DNA of 41,849 nt from a virus. Position 1 is the stretch's first letter. Each line of letters begins with the position of its first letter. Below, piece by piece: positions 24,529-33,439 of this stretch. The position numbers and the translations under genes are program-made. A model generated the notes under the pieces. It saw nothing but the letters and a program-made list of their open reading frames with translations, ran no database searches and was not told the DNA's origin. The stretch spans positions 1 to 41,849 of the IMG/VR virus record IMGVR_UViG_3300010885_007698. One strand, given 5' to 3'.

Positions 24529-25640
24529 TTTACCTCACCGACTACCGCTATACCAAGAACGCACAAACTCAACTGTTTGAAGACATTGTCTACCCGCAAA
24601 AGGTTCGCTGGTTTCCAGATACCTACAAACGAGCCAAGTCAGGCATGATTTACGCCCCACATAAAGTGGCGGAGATGGTGCTTGATCCTGAACTGGTCAG
24701 GGAAATCAGAGAGAACCCTGTCGGCAAGACAGCTTTCATCCTTGCCTCTGGCAACTCGCACTTTGCAGGCATCAACCCCCGCACCTCGAAGCCCACCAAC
24801 TTGAGCTACGAGTACAAGTTCCTGCCCTTCACCTTGACTCAGGTGTACGCAGGGCGCACGGCTCAGGCTTTTGGCGCTACCGACCACATCGTGACGGACT
24901 CCACCGCCTGCGCCAGTAGTTTGAAAGTGCTGATGGATGTTCAGAACCTGATCAACAACTTTGGCTTCCAGCGGGTGATTGTGCTTGCGGTCGAAGATCA
25001 GGTCAACAACTCCGTGCTGGAGTTCTTTGGCGAGGCGCAAGCTTCCTTGACTTGGAAAGAAGAGAGCCAAGGCGTGATCCCATCAGCTTTTGATGAAGTC
25101 AATCATGGCTTTCATGTTGCCCAAGGCGCATGTCTGGCAATCTTTGAGTCTGGCAAGACAGCCATGCGTGGCTCAAAGCACCCTAAAGCCACCCTTAGAG
25201 GAGCCTACACAGCCAGCGAAGACTGTCCCAATGCTATTGGGCAGCGTGAGGATGGTCAGGGCTTTAAACGGGCTATGGAGGGGGCGATGTTTGCCGCCAA
25301 GGTACGACCTGCTGGTATCACCATTGTCAAAACCCACGGGACAGGCACAAAGTCTAACAACATGGCTGAAAAAGCCGCTTTGGAAGACACGTTATCTGAA
25401 TATGTCGCTACCAGCTACAAGCCAACCATTGGTCACACCATGGGTGTCAGTGGCCTGTTGGAGACTTGCATGCTGTTTGACGATCTGGCGCAAGGGTTCG
25501 TTCCAAGAATTCAAAACAGAACAGAGGTGGATACCAAGTTCTTGTCGCTGGATGTGCAAGCCCCGAGCGGGGAAATCATGGCATTGGCGGCAGGCATGGG
25601 TAACGTTTATTCGGCAGCAGTGCTGTCGAGGGAGATTTAA
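24525..25640 (+). CDS. Beta-ketoacyl-ACP synthase (FabF/KAS-like)
   Basis: A 371-residue ketosynthase. The nucleophile is Cys129 in 'TDSTACASSLK'. The catalytic His271 lies in 'KTHGTGTKSNNMAE'. Lys299 and His304 lie in 'YKPTIGHTMGVSGLLE'. Spacings (Cys to first His 142, Lys to second His 5) agree with FabF-type enzymes (C163, H303, K335, H340 in E. coli). The C-terminal strand 'LAAGMGNVYSAAVLSRE' replaces the usual GFGGTNA signature by AGMGN, so the gatekeeping Phe is absent or shifted. The ordinary N-terminal 'VVVTG.G' strand is missing and the first 55 residues are unusual. ATG 24525 was chosen because it overlaps the ACP stop. It could condense acyl-ACP or simply transfer an acyl chain. 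Confidence 0.85.
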   Translation: MIYLTDYRYTKNAQTQLFEDIVYPQKVRWFPDTYKRAKSGMIYAPHKVAEMVLDPELVREIRENPVGKTAFILASGNSHFAGINPRTSKPTNLSYEYKFLPFTLTQVYAGRTAQAFGATDHIVTDSTACASSLKVLMDVQNLINNFGFQRVIVLAVEDQVNNSVLEFFGEAQASLTWKEESQGVIPSAFDEVNHGFHVAQGACLAIFESGKTAMRGSKHPKATLRGAYTASEDCPNAIGQREDGQGFKRAMEGAMFAAKVRPAGITIVKTHGTGTKSNNMAEKAALEDTLSEYVATSYKPTIGHTMGVSGLLETCMLFDDLAQGFVPRIQNRTEVDTKFLSLDVQAPSGEIMALAAGMGNVYSAAVLSREI

Positions 25641-25641
25641 G

Positions 25642-26091
25642 ATGGCAATCGTAGACAGCAAAATAAAACAACTTGGCATTCCTGAAATTATCCATGAGTC
25701 TATTCAAATCAGCGGAGAGTTAAACAAGTATCCGCCTGCGGCAATATTTGCGGGTGTCTTGTCTGAATTAAACATGCCTCAAACAGTTGTCAGACAGACT
25801 GGCAACACCCTGTGGATTATTCACAAGGGCAACAACCGATTAGGAACATTCAAAGCGTTAAACGCCGATACAGCAAAGAACTTGATGGCAAACAGCCGTG
25901 AGTTTGTACGCTGGGCATATGACGATGTCGGTATGGATATTATCCAAACGCAATTTCAAGGCAACTCATTCATGAACTTGTTTGTAATGATTTCCAAAAA
26001 TCCAGTAAGAGAAGGAATGGGGTATCAAGTTTTAGAAATGGAGTCTGGAGATACAGGCGTATTGCTAAAACTTGGCCCTGAAAGGGAATAA
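25642..26091 (+). CDS. Unknown small protein following the ketosynthase, possibly GNAT-like
   Basis: A 149-residue protein starting one base after the ketosynthase stop. It has 'ELNKYPPAAIFAGVLSELNM' then a strand-like 'GNTLWIIHKGNNRLGTFKAL', 'NSREFVRWAYDDVGMDIIQT' and 'FMNLFVMISKNPVREGMGYQ', ending in an acidic C-terminus. The order strand, helix, strand with 'NPVREGMGY' recalls the end of a GNAT acyltransferase fold, but the P-loop-like motif of that family is not clear. If that guess were right, an acyl group handled by the ACP and ketosynthase would have a transferase next door. The neighbouring internal virion proteins could also make it a virion component. Confidence 0.6.
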   Translation: MAIVDSKIKQLGIPEIIHESIQISGELNKYPPAAIFAGVLSELNMPQTVVRQTGNTLWIIHKGNNRLGTFKALNADTAKNLMANSREFVRWAYDDVGMDIIQTQFQGNSFMNLFVMISKNPVREGMGYQVLEMESGDTGVLLKLGPERE

Positions 26092-26093
26092 AT

Positions 26094-29000
26094 ATGGGTG
26101 CAGTAAAAACGTTTGTTGAAGACACGGGCAAGTCTGTTGGAAACCTTGTCGGTGACACCATACACAACATTGATCATGTCTTGACCGACATTGACAAGAA
26201 CATCATCAAACCCACGTTAAAAATTGTTGACACCACAATCAACAATGCGCTCAAAGACCCAATTGGCACAATTGCCAAGATTACTACTGCTGTCTACGCC
26301 CCATATTTGCTTCCATTTGTAAATGCAGCAGACGTTCTTGCGCATGGCGGAAGCATGGACGATGCGTTCAAGGCTGGCGCATTAACATATGTTGGTCAAG
26401 AGGCATTTTCTAATTTGGAACTTGGCTCGGAAGTTCTAGCTGACGGCTCTACCCAAACTATTACTCAAAGTTCTTTAGCTGGCGATCTTGGTAACTACGT
26501 CAGGGAAAGCACTGCTGTTCTTGGATCAACTGCCCAAGACATTTTAAGTAATGCCGCTATTCAAGGATCGCTGGGCGCTGTCAGAGGCGGTGTGATGGCG
26601 GCTATCCAAGGCAAGGACATTGGCGAAGGAATAGCAAGTGGAGCAACTTCTGGCGCTGTAAGTGGAGGTATAAGCGCAGGCTTTTCTGATGCGACAAAGG
26701 CGCTTGGAATTGATGCTCCAAGCAAGACAACTGCTTTGGCTGGCAAGACAATCATGGCATTGGCTGAGGGCAAAGACCCTAATGCATTGCTTGCAAACTA
26801 CTTGGCTTACACCATCAACAGTGCTGGTGCAGATGCAATTGCAAGAACATCAAAAGATGCGTATGACTCTTTCTCTGCGTACTCAAAAGAATTTAACACA
26901 AAAAATTCTAAGTATGAAGAGGACTTGACCACATACCAGACAGACCGTCAAACATATGTTAATCAAAACGAGGCGTTGCAAAAAGACATTATTTCCAAAT
27001 GGAATCCAATTCAATCTAAATTAGATGGAATTCAGACAGAACAAGCAACCATCAAAAACGAATTTGAAAAACAAAAAGCTATCTACGATAACGAGAACAA
27101 GTCTGTAGATGAGCGTAATGCCGCCGCAGAAAAGATGACATCGTTGTCTACTGACTACCAGAAGAAAGATGCGGAGTACACCAAGCTCTATACAGACAAC
27201 AAGAGCATATACACCGATTTGGAGAGCAGGCAAAATGCCATAACTAATGGCGTTCAAAAGCTTGACAGCACAACTGGTAAGAGCTTGCAAGCTACTCGTG
27301 CTGATTTAGAGAATGGCGCTGCTCAACTCAAGACATACCGTGAAACTGCTAACAAGGCAAGCGAAAACTACGATAACGCAATTGCTGAGGCAACGACAAA
27401 GAACGTTTTGATTGACTCTGTCAACAGCGGTGTCATCAAGGGCGAAACGCAAGAAGATGGCTCAATCAAGCTTGCCAATGGCATGGTCATCAAGGACGGT
27501 CAATTCTTGCAAGACGGCAAAAATGCTTTTGCCAATGCTGATCCTATAGAACAAGGACAAATTCGATTTACAGATCAGAATGGCAAACAAGTTTGGTTTG
27601 ACAACAACAGGGTCAAGCAAGCCAGTGTCACTGACGTTCAAGAAAAGTTGTTTAATCAATACGGCATCAAGGCTGATCCCGCTGATGTTTTAGATGTTGT
27701 TGGTCAGAAGTTTGATGCCATTGATCCAAATTCACTCAAGACAGTTGCTGAAAATAAAGTTAACGAGCAGTACAACAGCTTACTTGGTAGAGATGCCAAG
27801 CCAGAAGAAATACAAGCGGCGTTTGCACCCGGACAAGATGCGCTGACAAACGTTGCCGGAAAGCTTGCTGATCAAATATTGCCAACCGATCAGTTCTTTG
27901 GAAGTGAAGATGAAAAAGTTGCGTATGCCAAGCAGCTTGCCGCAGTTCGTGCAGACAAAGGCGTTGGCGCTGAGTTCACTTGGAAAAATCCATACACTGG
28001 CGAAACTGAAACGCACCAAGCATTTACTGCTGATGATGCTCAGAATACAGACATAAAAGGCCAAGTTGCTGTTGATCAAAACGCCTTTACAAGCCAATGG
28101 CAGACTGTTGGTGACAAGCGTGTCTTTATTCACGATGATGGCTCTGCCAGTGTCATTGATCCGGTAACTGGAGAGACAAGCGCACTTGACCAAACAGGCG
28201 TACAACAATACATTGACCAAGGGCTTTTAAATACCGCAAGTTCTGGTTACCCATATGGGCAAACAGATTTGTCGCCTGATCAACTTGCCGCCCAAGAAAA
28301 TAAAAGACCTTTGGGAAGTGCATCTGGCATAGTAAGTCAACTGATGAGACCAGATAGCTCAGGTGGCTCGGGCGGCAGAACAAATGTGGTGCGTGGCGTG
28401 TTGCCCGGTCAGCCGGGGTCAGGTCAACCCGGCGTACAGCCGGGGGCGGCTCAGAAGGGTGTTTTGCCCACTGGCAACCCATTGGAACAAGATTATTTGA
28501 ACATTGGCTTATCCAAAGACAAGTTCGTTGACCCTCTGTCCCAGCTTTACCAAATTCAACAAGCTCAACAAAACGGGGGCGAGGGCAACCTTGCGCAAAT
28601 CATGTTCGATCAATTCAATCCAACGGCTCCACAAGCCACCCAGCCCACCCAAGCCTCTGGCACTGGTGGCTCGTATTACAACTACGGACAAGCGGAAGAC
28701 CCCTATACAGGCGCTGTAGACCCGTTCTCACCTAACCCATACAGCCCATCACCTTACGCCTCTGGCTTCGAGCCTCAGACCATGGCGGCAGAGGGTGGAG
28801 CGATCATGGCTACCCCCCTGATGGCTCATGGCGGCAAGACCATGCCCCTAAGCGTCAACGGAGTTTTGCCTACGGTCAACCAAGGGCGTGAGAACTTTAA
28901 AGACGGTAAGCACGTTGCTGGCGAGGGAGACGGTCAGTCTGACGACATCCCTGCATGGCTGGCTGACGGTGAATTTGTCTTCCCTGCCGACGTTGTTTCT

Positions 29001-29144
29001 GCGCTTGGAAATGGCTCAACCAAGGCTGGAACGGATAAACTCTACGAAATGATGCACGGCATCCGTGAACACGCAAGATCATCAGGGCCAAAAGACTTGC
29101 CACCCCCATCCAAAAAGTCCCCTTTGGATTACCTGAGAGCATAA
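26094..29144 (+). CDS. Large internal virion/ejection protein
   Basis: A 1016-residue protein. The N-terminus (residues 1-95) contains 'IKPTLKIVDTTINNALKDPI' and 'YAPYLLPFVNAADVLAHGGS'. Residues about 170-200 form a small-residue glycine-zipper-like helix (IASGATSGAVSGGISAG) that could insert into membranes. Residues about 270-430 are a long charged coiled coil (ALQKDIISKWNPIQSKLDGI and around). The C-terminus (about 890-1016) has 'MAHGGKTMPLSVNGVLP', then 'GQSDDIPAWLADGEFVFPAD', a pattern I know from the end of large internal proteins of environmental phages. It is probably stored in the capsid and injected with the DNA. The ribosome site GGGAATAA is weak; the gene lies 2 bases after its neighbour. 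Confidence 0.7.
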   Translation: MGAVKTFVEDTGKSVGNLVGDTIHNIDHVLTDIDKNIIKPTLKIVDTTINNALKDPIGTIAKITTAVYAPYLLPFVNAADVLAHGGSMDDAFKAGALTYVGQEAFSNLELGSEVLADGSTQTITQSSLAGDLGNYVRESTAVLGSTAQDILSNAAIQGSLGAVRGGVMAAIQGKDIGEGIASGATSGAVSGGISAGFSDATKALGIDAPSKTTALAGKTIMALAEGKDPNALLANYLAYTINSAGADAIARTSKDAYDSFSAYSKEFNTKNSKYEEDLTTYQTDRQTYVNQNEALQKDIISKWNPIQSKLDGIQTEQATIKNEFEKQKAIYDNENKSVDERNAAAEKMTSLSTDYQKKDAEYTKLYTDNKSIYTDLESRQNAITNGVQKLDSTTGKSLQATRADLENGAAQLKTYRETANKASENYDNAIAEATTKNVLIDSVNSGVIKGETQEDGSIKLANGMVIKDGQFLQDGKNAFANADPIEQGQIRFTDQNGKQVWFDNNRVKQASVTDVQEKLFNQYGIKADPADVLDVVGQKFDAIDPNSLKTVAENKVNEQYNSLLGRDAKPEEIQAAFAPGQDALTNVAGKLADQILPTDQFFGSEDEKVAYAKQLAAVRADKGVGAEFTWKNPYTGETETHQAFTADDAQNTDIKGQVAVDQNAFTSQWQTVGDKRVFIHDDGSASVIDPVTGETSALDQTGVQQYIDQGLLNTASSGYPYGQTDLSPDQLAAQENKRPLGSASGIVSQLMRPDSSGGSGGRTNVVRGVLPGQPGSGQPGVQPGAAQKGVLPTGNPLEQDYLNIGLSKDKFVDPLSQLYQIQQAQQNGGEGNLAQIMFDQFNPTAPQATQPTQASGTGGSYYNYGQAEDPYTGAVDPFSPNPYSPSPYASGFEPQTMAAEGGAIMATPLMAHGGKTMPLSVNGVLPTVNQGRENFKDGKHVAGEGDGQSDDIPAWLADGEFVFPADVVSALGNGSTKAGTDKLYEMMHGIREHARSSGPKDLPPPSKKSPLDYLRA

Positions 29145-29154
29145 GGAGAAGACC

Positions 29155-30246
29155 ATGTCAATATTCCAAGGCGGAGCACTTCCAGACGTAAGAACGACAA
29201 CCTCGGTCAACCCAAATGCACCGAGCTACTACACCGACTACATGTCGGCGCTGTCCAAGGCTGGCACACAACAGTTGGGCATGCCTTCCAGCCAGTTGGT
29301 AGCAGGTTTCAGCCCGTTGCAGCAGTCGGCGTTTGCCCAGCTTCCTAACGTAGCCAATTCCTACAAGCCTGAGATGACCGCAGCAATGAATACTGCGTCT
29401 CAGGGTGCGGCTGGCATAACTCCGCAAAACATTCAAGGCATGCTCAACCCGTACACCAATAACGTGGTGAACGAGATGTCACGCCTGACCAATCAAAACG
29501 TCAGGCAAAACACAATTCCCCAGCTTAAGGGTGCTTTTGTTGGTTCTGGTGGCCTTGGTGGTCAGCGTTACGCCAACGCCACTGGTCAAACCCTGTCTGA
29601 CATTCAGTCCAATCTAACTGGTCAACAGCAGGGGGCCTTGTCCACTGGTTATTCACAGGCTTTACAAGCAGCTTTGGCAAACGCCCAGCAAAAGACTTCA
29701 GCCGCTCAGACGCAAGGCATGCTGGCAAAGCAGCAACAGGACTTGGGACTGGCTGGTATCAACGCTCAGATGGGTGCTGGCGCTCAACAGCAGGCTCTGG
29801 AGCAGGCTCGGATCAATGCGCCCTTGCAGAACGCTATCAACGCCTCATCCCTCATGCGTGGCTATAACGTCCCTATTGGCACGACAGAGTCGTTTGTTGG
29901 CCCCAAGGCTGGCGTGTATGCAGCTTCACCTCTATCGCAGGTTACGGGCTCTGCTGCACTGGTTGGTGCATTGTTTGGCGGTCAAGGAAAAGACGGTACT
30001 GGTCAAAGCGTTGTGGGTCAAGGCTATCAAGCTTTGAAAGATTATTTTAACAGTCCAAATTACAACAAATCTCCAGTAGGTGGGTTTGGTACATCTGACC
30101 AATATGGACAGTATGGCCCTTCATACACTGGTGGCCCTTATAACACCCCAAATAATTTCAATAGCTCATCTGACTATGGTGGAATGTTTAGCCCTAATTA
30201 TGGACAACCGTCTATTGATGTCAATTACGATGAATACGGCATTTAA
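29155..30246 (+). CDS. Internal virion/ejection protein, Gln/Ala-rich
   Basis: A 363-residue protein of Ala, Gln, Gly and Asn-rich composition. Residues about 60-240 read as long helices (PQNIQGMLNPYTNNVVNEMS, KQQQDLGLAGINAQMGAGAQ), a style common in ejection and pilot proteins. Residues about 238-272 contain 'PIGTTESFVGPKAGVYAASP', then a small-residue hydrophobic stretch 'GSAALVGALFGGQGKDG' that could insert in a membrane. The C-terminal 70 residues are Gly/Asn/Tyr-rich and likely disordered. Preceded by AAGGAG 6 bases from the ATG; the next gene starts 9 bases on. No catalytic motif is visible. Confidence 0.7.
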   Translation: MSIFQGGALPDVRTTTSVNPNAPSYYTDYMSALSKAGTQQLGMPSSQLVAGFSPLQQSAFAQLPNVANSYKPEMTAAMNTASQGAAGITPQNIQGMLNPYTNNVVNEMSRLTNQNVRQNTIPQLKGAFVGSGGLGGQRYANATGQTLSDIQSNLTGQQQGALSTGYSQALQAALANAQQKTSAAQTQGMLAKQQQDLGLAGINAQMGAGAQQQALEQARINAPLQNAINASSLMRGYNVPIGTTESFVGPKAGVYAASPLSQVTGSAALVGALFGGQGKDGTGQSVVGQGYQALKDYFNSPNYNKSPVGGFGTSDQYGQYGPSYTGGPYNTPNNFNSSSDYGGMFSPNYGQPSIDVNYDEYGI

Positions 30247-30255
30247 AGGCAAATC

Positions 30256-31851
30256 ATGGCAAAAACTGAAGCACCACCTCTCTACTCGCCTGATCCAGAA
30301 GATCAGGAGCTAATCAACGACATTAAAAGCCAATATAAAGACTTGAGCGAATCGCTGAAGGCAAGACAACTACCATTTGATCCCAAGTGGATGGCAGTTG
30401 CTCAAGGCTTTCTTGCGCCCACTCAAACTGGTTCCTTTGGTGAGTCTCTTGGCTATGCAGCTAAGGGCTATAACGAAGCTGCAACCAATGAGGAAAAGCT
30501 TGCCCAAGAACGTGCCGCACTTCGCTTGCAATTGGCTCAAGGTGAGTTAGCTCAACGTCAAGCCACACGCAAGATGCAAATGGGTCAACAGATTTTGTTG
30601 GGTGGATTCCCCAAGGTTCCGCTTACAGAGGGCGCAGACTCTACAACTGGAGCTACTGGAGCGCCAGAAGCAGGAGCGGCTCCACAAGGGTTGCGAGACA
30701 TCACTATGACTGATGTCCGTGCGGCTATGGCTGTTGACGAATCTCTTGGCAAGAGCTTGGCTGAAATCTATAAGATGCAAGGCGAAAGATACAAGATTGC
30801 CATGAACGGCACGGTGTATGACACTGTGGACAAGAAGTATGTGACTGGGTTGCAGATACCGGGTCAAACACCTTCAAAATTTACCATTCCTGAAATTGGT
30901 AAAGAACTGAACATGATGCCTTGGCAATACGAGCAATACATGAATGCTCGTGAAGCTGGCATGGGTAAAGAGTGGGTCTTAAATTTCACATCACCCAATC
31001 CAGTTCCTTCAAATAAAATTACAAAAGGTCAATTCCCAACAGCCGCCGCAACTGAAGATAAATCATCTGCTGCGCCTTCTACCGAGTCTGTCGCCAAACC
31101 TCCCACAAGTTCTGTGTTAGTAAATGAGCCAATGGATATGTCGGTTGAGGCAATTGAGGCAAGAAAAAAAGCGGCTGAAACCACCGCTGTTAAACGTGCC
31201 GAAAGCGAAAACATACGCTTTCAAAATATCATCAACAATGCCGAAACTGCTGGTAGTCGTCAGGCCATATACAGCGCACTGGGTGATATTGCCAAACGCA
31301 AAGATGCAAATCAAATTTTTGGTGTGTTTGAAAATGGTGACTTGTCTTCTGCCCTGTTGAAACTGCTTGAAACAAGCGGCAAGGGATTGCCTCAGATCAA
31401 CGACATTCGAAACATCTTTACTAACTTTGGTTTGGATAAGACTTTGAAGGCAGATCAACTTGCTGCTGCTCAGATGATTGCTCAAATAAATTTAGAGTTG
31501 CGCAAGATTAGCAGAACACCCGGCGAAGGCTCCTACTCTGACTTAGAGACCAACATGATGCTTGCGGCTGGCCCAAGCATGAAAGATACTCCAGAGGGAT
31601 TGCAAAAGAAGCTTGCACTGCTAAATGCTCGTGCTCAATTTGAGCGAGATGCATCTCGTACTTTGCAAGACAGCGGAATGTCGGCAGATAAATTTAAGTT
31701 AAGCGGCGCATACGATAAATTGCTTGATGGCTACCATCAAAGGTTGGTCAGAATTGTTTTTCCAAATCAAGCTACGCAAGCTGGGCCTGCCAAAACAACC
31801 ACAGTTGATAGCGTTAAAAGAGCACTTGAAAAGAAAAAGGGAGGTCAATAA
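30256..31851 (+). CDS. Internal virion/ejection protein, alpha-helical
   Basis: A 531-residue protein. The N-terminal part (residues 40-120) has 'FDPKWMAVAQGFLAPTQTGS' followed by 'GESLGYAAKGYNEAATNEEK', a motif combination typical of proteins near the transglycosylase in short-tailed environmental phages. A Pro/Ala/Gly linker lies around residues 130-150. Residues 290-500 are charged helices ('RQAIYSALGDIAKRKDANQI', 'PEGLQKKLALLNARAQFERD'). No enzymatic motif is seen. The stop codon is followed directly by the transglycosylase ATG, so the two are coupled. It probably forms part of the channel ejected before the genome. Confidence 0.7.
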   Translation: MAKTEAPPLYSPDPEDQELINDIKSQYKDLSESLKARQLPFDPKWMAVAQGFLAPTQTGSFGESLGYAAKGYNEAATNEEKLAQERAALRLQLAQGELAQRQATRKMQMGQQILLGGFPKVPLTEGADSTTGATGAPEAGAAPQGLRDITMTDVRAAMAVDESLGKSLAEIYKMQGERYKIAMNGTVYDTVDKKYVTGLQIPGQTPSKFTIPEIGKELNMMPWQYEQYMNAREAGMGKEWVLNFTSPNPVPSNKITKGQFPTAAATEDKSSAAPSTESVAKPPTSSVLVNEPMDMSVEAIEARKKAAETTAVKRAESENIRFQNIINNAETAGSRQAIYSALGDIAKRKDANQIFGVFENGDLSSALLKLLETSGKGLPQINDIRNIFTNFGLDKTLKADQLAAAQMIAQINLELRKISRTPGEGSYSDLETNMMLAAGPSMKDTPEGLQKKLALLNARAQFERDASRTLQDSGMSADKFKLSGAYDKLLDGYHQRLVRIVFPNQATQAGPAKTTTVDSVKRALEKKKGGQ

Positions 31852-33339
31852 ATGGCTGAAGAACAAGCACCAGTTCTTGATGAAAATCAACGCCGTGTCG
31901 CTCAAAAAGTTATGGACATGGCCCCCAACTATGGAGTTAATCCAGACTTTGCTTTGGCTGTTGCCATGGCAGAAAACATGTTTAAAAATAAGACATCTGA
32001 AAAGGGCGCAATTGGCCCTATGCAACTCTTGCCAGCAACCGCCAAAGGCTTGAAGGTCGACCCCTATGATGAGGATGACAACATCAAGGGTGGCTTGATG
32101 CTCATTAAGCAGTTGACAGAAAACAAACAAATTGGCCTTGATCCCATTCGGGTGCTTGCTGGATATCACAGCGGTCTTGATCTCAACTTTTTTAAGACCA
32201 ACAACCCTGATGACCTTGGTCAAAAGGCATTGCAATACATTTCCAATGTGTCAGACTTTTCGGGTGGAAAGCTCCCTCCTGTGTTGTACACAAAGGAAAT
32301 GGCTGAGGCTCCCCCTGAGCCGTCAGCAGCTACTGGCGGAAATGGAACTGTTGTAGTTTCTGATGCTGACATGGAAAAGCAAGCCGCTGAAAAGCGATTG
32401 GACTTCATGAAAGCCGCAGGAGCTTTAGGTGGCGCAGGACTTAGCGCCTCCGCCGATACCACGGGCCGTGTATATAACAAGGTAGCCGACATACTGTCTG
32501 GTAAACCTGCTGGCTCACTACCTACTGCCGCACCCCCTGCTCCTCCTCCCATGGCAACCGCCGCCCCTGTCGAGCCAATGATGTCTCCATCGCAAATGGC
32601 CTCATCTTCGTCAGCCCCTTCATCTGCGCAAGCTACCCGCATCTTGCAGGGCGGTCAGGGTGATACCTTGGGAAGCACTGGTCGTGCTCGTCAAGAAGGT
32701 TACATGATTGAAGGGTCTCAAAGATCAGCCAATAGGGGTGAGGTGGAAAAAATTACACCCCAAGTCAAACAAGTGCTGGCAAAGATGCCGGGGTTAACCG
32801 CCACCGAGTCTGGTGTGCTGGTTCCTCGCAGTGAGCCTCGTCCCACCGCTGGCCCACGCCCACAACCCTCGGCTTTGACCGTCAGGGGTGGTGTCCCTTA
32901 CCAGCCCCCGCCGTCAGACCCGCTTGCTGGAGTGCGGCCCGGCGGTGATCCAGTCATGGGCGCTCCCATGGAGCAAGTTCCTCCTCGTCCCGCTGGCGCT
33001 CTGCCCCCGCCAAAGCCATCAATGACCCGTCAAGCAATTGATATGGGGCGTAAGGCCATAAACATGCCTGTGCTCGGCCCAGCTTTCACAGGCGCTTTGG
33101 GCGGCTACAGTGCTGTTACTCAAGCCAATGATGCAAGTGAGCGGCTTAACCGTGGTGATTACCTTGGTGCAGGTATCTCTGGTATTGGAGCTTTGGGTTC
33201 TGCTGCCGCCGTAATCCCTCACCCGTTGACCCGTGGTATCGGTGGCGGTTTAGCCATGGCGGCTCCCATGGCAAACATGATCGTTGACTACATGCGCCAG
33301 ACCAGCCCATTGAGTCAAGCAAGACCCACAGGACGTTAA
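31852..33339 (+). CDS. Virion-associated lytic transglycosylase (SLT fold)
   Basis: A 495-residue protein. Its N-terminal domain (residues about 10-135) is a soluble lytic transglycosylase: the probable catalytic Glu41 lies in 'LAVAMAENMF', followed by 'KGAIGPMQLLPATAKGL' (51-67; usual GAxGxMQxxPxTA) and 'AGYHSGLD' (103-110; usual AYNAG). It should cleave the glycan strand of peptidoglycan to let the DNA channel through at infection. Residues about 210-265 and 325-400 are Pro/Ala/Ser-rich linkers, and a small-residue hydrophobic helix near 420-460 may insert in a membrane. It is the last gene of the late operon, followed by a strong terminator. Confidence 0.85.
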   Translation: MAEEQAPVLDENQRRVAQKVMDMAPNYGVNPDFALAVAMAENMFKNKTSEKGAIGPMQLLPATAKGLKVDPYDEDDNIKGGLMLIKQLTENKQIGLDPIRVLAGYHSGLDLNFFKTNNPDDLGQKALQYISNVSDFSGGKLPPVLYTKEMAEAPPEPSAATGGNGTVVVSDADMEKQAAEKRLDFMKAAGALGGAGLSASADTTGRVYNKVADILSGKPAGSLPTAAPPAPPPMATAAPVEPMMSPSQMASSSSAPSSAQATRILQGGQGDTLGSTGRARQEGYMIEGSQRSANRGEVEKITPQVKQVLAKMPGLTATESGVLVPRSEPRPTAGPRPQPSALTVRGGVPYQPPPSDPLAGVRPGGDPVMGAPMEQVPPRPAGALPPPKPSMTRQAIDMGRKAINMPVLGPAFTGALGGYSAVTQANDASERLNRGDYLGAGISGIGALGSAAAVIPHPLTRGIGGGLAMAAPMANMIVDYMRQTSPLSQARPTGR

Positions 33340-33412
33340 TCCTGTGAGTCCCTGAATACTGGGAAAGTCTCCCCCAGTTGCTCCCGCAGTTGCCACGACA
33401 AACGGAGCTTTT

Positions 33413-33439
33413 CCCCAGCCTTTGCGCTGGGGTTTTTTT
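33413..33439 (+). terminator. Strong intrinsic terminator ending the late operon
   Basis: CCCCAGC (33413-33419), loop CTTTGC (33420-33425), GCTGGGG (33426-33432), then seven T (33433-33439). The perfect 7-bp GC-rich stem with T tract acts on the plus strand, between convergent late and minus-strand genes. On the minus strand the hairpin is followed by no T run, so it is one-sided. Confidence 0.9.

Noticed and set aside
24247-26091. Chimeric join with host fatty-acid genes
   Set aside because: Genes are coupled by overlaps on both sides, the ACP and synthase differ from usual host forms, and the gene order continues directly into virion genes. Not strictly excluded without read mapping.
33413-33439. 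Bidirectional terminator for both converging operons
   Set aside because: On the minus strand the hairpin is followed by AAAA-derived sequence without a T run, so only the plus-strand direction is supported.
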